DNA of 64,000 bases, taken from assembly GCA_025357755.1 (NCBI GenBank), contig JANXOP010000121.1, positions 1 through 64,000 on the forward strand. The letters run 5' to 3'. This DNA is from Kofleriaceae bacterium. Lineage in GTDB: Bacteria; Myxococcota_A; Polyangia; Haliangiales; Haliangiaceae. Positions 62,901 to 64,000 of this stretch are shown here, in pieces; the first letter of the stretch is position 1, and each line of letters opens with the position of its first letter. A model generated the notes under the pieces. That model was not told the origin of the DNA and ran no database searches. It saw only the letters and a program-made list of their open reading frames with translations. The position numbers and the translations under genes are program-made.

Positions 62901-64000
62901 TTACTTCTTCTCTTTGTCTTCGACCGAGAACTGCTTCGCGAACTCGGCGAGAGCATCGCGCAGCTGCTTGTCGGTGTCGCCGGCGAGCGCGCCGGTCGAC
63001 TTGATCTCGGCGAGCAGGCTCGCCTTGCGACCCTTGATGAACGACATCAGCTCCTTCTCATAACGGAGCAGCGTGTCGACCGGGTAATCATCGACGTAGC
63101 CGTTCATGCCGGCGAAGATGATGACGACCTGTTCTTCGACGGGCATCGGCTCGTACTGGCCCTGCTTGAGGAGCTCGACCATGCGAATGCCGCGAGCGAG
63201 CTGGTCGCGCGTCGACTTGTCGAGGTCCGAGCCGAACTGCGCGAAGGCAGCCTTCTCGCGGTACGACGCGAGCTGGAGGCGGAGCGTGCCGGCGATCTTC
63301 TTCATCGCCTTGGTCTGCGCCGCGCCACCGACGCGCGACACCGAGATGCCGACGTTCACGGCGGGGCGAACACCTTGGTAGAACAGATCGCCCTCGAGGA
63401 AGATCTGGCCGTCGGTGATCGAGATGACGTTCGTCGGGATGTACGCCGAGACATCGCCTGCTTGGGTCTCGATGATCGGCAGCGCCGTCAGCGAGCCGCC
63501 ACCCTTGTCGTCCGAGAGCTTGGCAGCGCGCTCGAGGAGGCGAGAGTGGATGTAGAACACGTCGCCCGGATACGCCTCGCGACCCGGCGGGCGGCGGAGG
63601 AGCAGCGAGAGCTGACGATACGCGACGGCCTGCTTGGAGAGATCATCGTAGACGATGAGCGCGTGACGACCGCTGTCACGGAAGTATTCGGCCATCGTGA
63701 CACCGGTGTACGGCGCGATGAACTGCAGCGGGGCGGGCTCGGAAGCACCAGCGACGACGACCGTCGTGTACTCCATCGCGCCGGCCTTCGTGAGGCGATC
63801 GACAACCGAGGCCACCGTCGACTGCTTCTGGCCGATGGCGACGTAGAAGCAGAACATGTTCTGCCCCTTCTGATTGATGATCGTATCGATCGCGATGGCG
63901 GTCTTGCCGGTACCGCGGTCGCCGATGATGAGCTCGCGTTGACCGCGGCCGATCGGGATCATCGCATCGACGGCCTTCATGCCGGTCTGCATCGGCTCGT
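62901..64000 (-). CDS. atpA: ATP synthase alpha subunit (5' end beyond the window)
   Basis: The C-terminal 366 codons of the F1 alpha subunit, open to the right edge; about 150 N-terminal residues lie outside. The P-loop [15 protein letters not shown] is at the visible start, followed by [49 protein letters not shown] and [20 protein letters not shown], all alpha signatures. It is a non-catalytic nucleotide-binding subunit. It is followed by atpG, atpD and atpC; atpH would be expected to the right of the window. Confidence 0.97.
   Translation of the reverse strand, partial: EPMQTGMKAVDAMIPIGRGQRELIIGDRGTGKTAIAIDTIINQKGQNMFCFYVAIGQKQSTVASVVDRLTKAGAMEYTTVVVAGASEPAPLQFIAPYTGVTMAEYFRDSGRHALIVYDDLSKQAVAYRQLSLLLRRPPGREAYPGDVFYIHSRLLERAAKLSDDKGGGSLTALPIIETQAGDVSAYIPTNVISITDGQIFLEGDLFYQGVRPAVNVGISVSRVGGAAQTKAMKKIAGTLRLQLASYREKAAFAQFGSDLDKSTRDQLARGIRMVELLKQGQYEPMPVEEQVVIIFAGMNGYVDDYPVDTLLRYEKELMSFIKGRKASLLAEIKSTGALAGDTDKQLRDALAEFAKQFSVEDKEKK

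Overview
The window is high-GC, gene-dense DNA from what looks like a member of the Myxococcota (Kofleriaceae/Haliangium-like or a related deltaproteobacterial lineage). This is inferred from the very high GC at third codon positions, many lipoprotein-type signal sequences, a Ser/Thr kinase with an AgmX/PglI-like tail, a TIGR02996 repeat-companion protein, large TPR/HEAT proteins and extensive translational coupling. No 16S or other direct taxonomic marker is present.

Layout from left to right. (1) 1-241: 5' part of a leftward HNH-endonuclease-like gene. (2) 541-1296: a repeat-rich non-coding block whose homologue lies at 59430-60111. (3) 1297-7874: leftward exopolysaccharide operon (RsbW-type kinase, STAS protein, GT4 glycosyltransferase, two Wzz-like proteins, CpsD-like ATPase, Gly-rich lipoprotein), with the initiating sugar transferase divergent at 7899. 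(4) 8590-10715: histidine kinase plus receiver-HDOD protein. (5) 10808-15910: SpoIIE-type phosphatase, TPR protein and PhnD-like binding protein, with a PAS protein divergent. (6) 16529-32061: a long leftward run: two cytochrome-type lipoproteins, two envelope proteins, an unannotated 52-aa gene inside a strong hairpin, a 1431-aa propeller/SUFU protein, an acidic HEAT protein and an FAD oxidoreductase. (7) 32228-38974: acyl-CoA dehydrogenase with a FadR-like operator, HtpG, a heme lipoprotein, class II photolyase and an SDR. (8) 39047-43628: a coupled operon of Ser/Thr kinase, lipoprotein, two heme lipoproteins and a beta-barrel that itself carries CxxCH. (9) 43629-49654: a TPR plus HEAT/BRCT protein pair. 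(10) 49676-59357: cupredoxin, MDR reductase, epimerase/TetR pair, CPCC protein, Fic protein, a membrane protein broken by an in-frame amber codon, two nucleotidyltransferases, an LRR protein and a lipoprotein. (11) 60112-64000: atpC, atpD, atpG and partial atpA.

Working together: block 3 plus 7899 is a polysaccharide synthesis and export locus with a built-in partner-switching pair. Blocks 4 and 5 are signalling modules. Block 8, and perhaps the lipoproteins at 26893-32061 and 36166, suggests c-type heme proteins on the outer membrane coupled to a barrel. The least described parts are the hairpin/small-gene/SUFU/HEAT cassette (18076-25098), the heme-barrel operon and the paired repeat blocks that each end exactly at a stop codon.
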